From Prevotella sp. (GTDB lineage: Bacteria; Bacteroidota; Bacteroidia; Bacteroidales; Dysgonomonadaceae), in assembly GCA_031271965.1 (NCBI GenBank), contig JAISUS010000017.1, forward strand, positions 54,110-118,109: DNA of 64,000 nt. The letters are read 5' to 3'. The notes below the pieces were generated by a model. The model did not search any database, was not told where the DNA came from, and saw only the letters and a program-made list of their open reading frames with translations. This document shows, in pieces, positions 63,576-64,000 of this stretch. Both the position numbers and the translations under genes were made by a program. Positions within the stretch are counted from its first letter, which is position 1. Each line of letters begins with the position of its first letter.

Positions 63576-63937
63576 CCTTATTCTATCCATTCTTTTCTTT
63601 GTTATCTTTGCAATCTAAGTTCTCAAAAAAAGTGATTGACTGCGAAAAAGGATGAACCCGCTGATATTTAGTCTGATATATAGAGGTTGTCCGATGCTGT
63701 CTTAGTCCGAAAAACGCAAAATCATATCGTTTTCGTTGCTTTTCCGTTACCAAACCATTACCTGTTTTTGGTGAAGCAAAATACGGCGAAACACTATCTA
63801 TAAGGTTGTTATTTAGGAGTTTGCGCAAATAAAAGCGAATTATGCCAAAATAATTCCTACCCGTGGCACATTGATAGCCTGCCGCTCATTTTTCATAGCC
63901 CGAATAACTCATTTGGAAGTAATTTTAAAACTAAAAA
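63576..63937. other. Left-end region of a putative integrative element
   Basis: 362 bases between the Lys-rich gene and the recombinase gene. GTTATCTTTGC at 63601-63611 is a close match to the core of CTnDOT-type att sites (GTAnnTTTGC) and also to a -7 promoter box (TATCTTTG). The rest, 63612-63937, has composition unlike the flanking gene, with GC-rich short segments (for example GAGGTTGTCCGATGC), as expected for the regulatory and arm-site region in front of an integrase. No convincing gene is seen. Confidence 0.45.
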
Positions 63938-64000
63938 ATGAGTGTTATGACAAACGAGTTAAAGGTATTATTTTACCTTAAAAAAAATCAAGGGAAAAAG
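63938..64000 (+). CDS. Partial tyrosine recombinase (integrase), N-terminus
   Basis: Only 21 codons lie in the window: ATG at 63938, with another possible start at 63947. TNELKVLFYLKKNQGKK matches the beginning of the Arm-DNA-binding domain of Bacteroidetes tyrosine recombinases, which start with a strand VLFYLKK followed by a Lys-rich loop. The rest of the protein is beyond the right edge. These enzymes integrate conjugative or mobilisable elements. Confidence is limited by the short visible part. Confidence 0.7.
   Translation, partial: MSVMTNELKVLFYLKKNQGKK

Noticed and set aside
63583..63828. An 81-codon minus-strand frame before the recombinase
   Set aside because: No start signals, no family; it lies in the probable att and regulatory region.
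1..64000. CRISPR arrays, rRNA and tRNA genes
   Set aside because: No regularly spaced repeats, no rRNA-like sequence and no tRNA-like cloverleaf or CCA-bearing segment was noticed in the intergenic regions; a covariance-model search was not possible.

Overview
The window looks like a chromosomal segment of a low-GC Bacteroidales bacterium, probably Dysgonomonadaceae. The evidence is SusC/SusD, BACON and DUF-type lipoproteins, an SDR-type threonine dehydrogenase next to kbl, Bacteroidetes promoters (TTG, 19-21 bases, TAnnTTTG) and Bacteroidetes-style ParC and RecQ. The genus is an inference. No rRNA, tRNA or CRISPR array was seen.

Layout. 1-1.97 kb: the start of an AraC-like gene (partial), then 1.8 kb of AT-rich DNA without a convincing gene. 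That stretch holds two orphan transcription units, each with its own promoter and terminator. 2-10.8 kb, minus strand: FAD oxidoreductase, DUF3316 protein and parC, a small unknown protein, the kbl-tdh threonine-to-glycine pathway, and a BamE-like lipoprotein. 10.9-13 kb: an autoregulated-looking ABC transporter operon with a YtrA-type GntR regulator and a 36-residue membrane peptide. 13-15.7 kb: transaldolase, then a peroxide-defence block (ohrR-tpx and ahpC). 16.4-19.8 kb: hisA-hisF-hisIE followed by ftsE and a GNAT gene. 19.9-26.9 kb: transporters, lipoproteins, a GDPD and a DUF5009 membrane protein. 27-32.5 kb: a Crp/Fnr regulator, recJ, an MBL-fold lipoprotein and recQ.

32.6-43 kb is the envelope-rich part. 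It holds a lipoprotein with two BACON domains fused to a cholesterol-dependent-cytolysin-like pore-forming core, a DUF3943 outer-membrane protein, fluC/crcB, a giant alpha-2-macroglobulin without its thioester, and an L,D-transpeptidase-like protein. 43.3-51.7 kb is a compact polysaccharide utilisation locus: ECF sigma, FecR anti-sigma, an STN-containing SusC, SusD and a Ser-type sulfatase. This predicts capture of a sulfated glycan under trans-envelope control. 51.9-58 kb holds a GT-C-like membrane protein and a three-gene O-acylation cassette (SGNH, SGNH with LysM, MBOAT). 58-59.2 kb encodes an ATP-grasp-like protein of unknown function. 59.5-63.6 kb holds dgt, proB, proA and a Lys-rich small protein. 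The last 60 bases are the beginning of a tyrosine recombinase gene. The right edge is therefore probably the left end of an integrative element, with a candidate attachment site near 63.6 kb.

Two related palindromic repeats (near 43.1 and 59.3 kb) and a third, unrelated palindrome (30.6 kb) lie between genes. The most notable item is the BACON/CDC-like lipoprotein. Next are the two orphan transcription units, the OhrR-type operator on a tpx operon, the O-acylation cassette and the integrase boundary.
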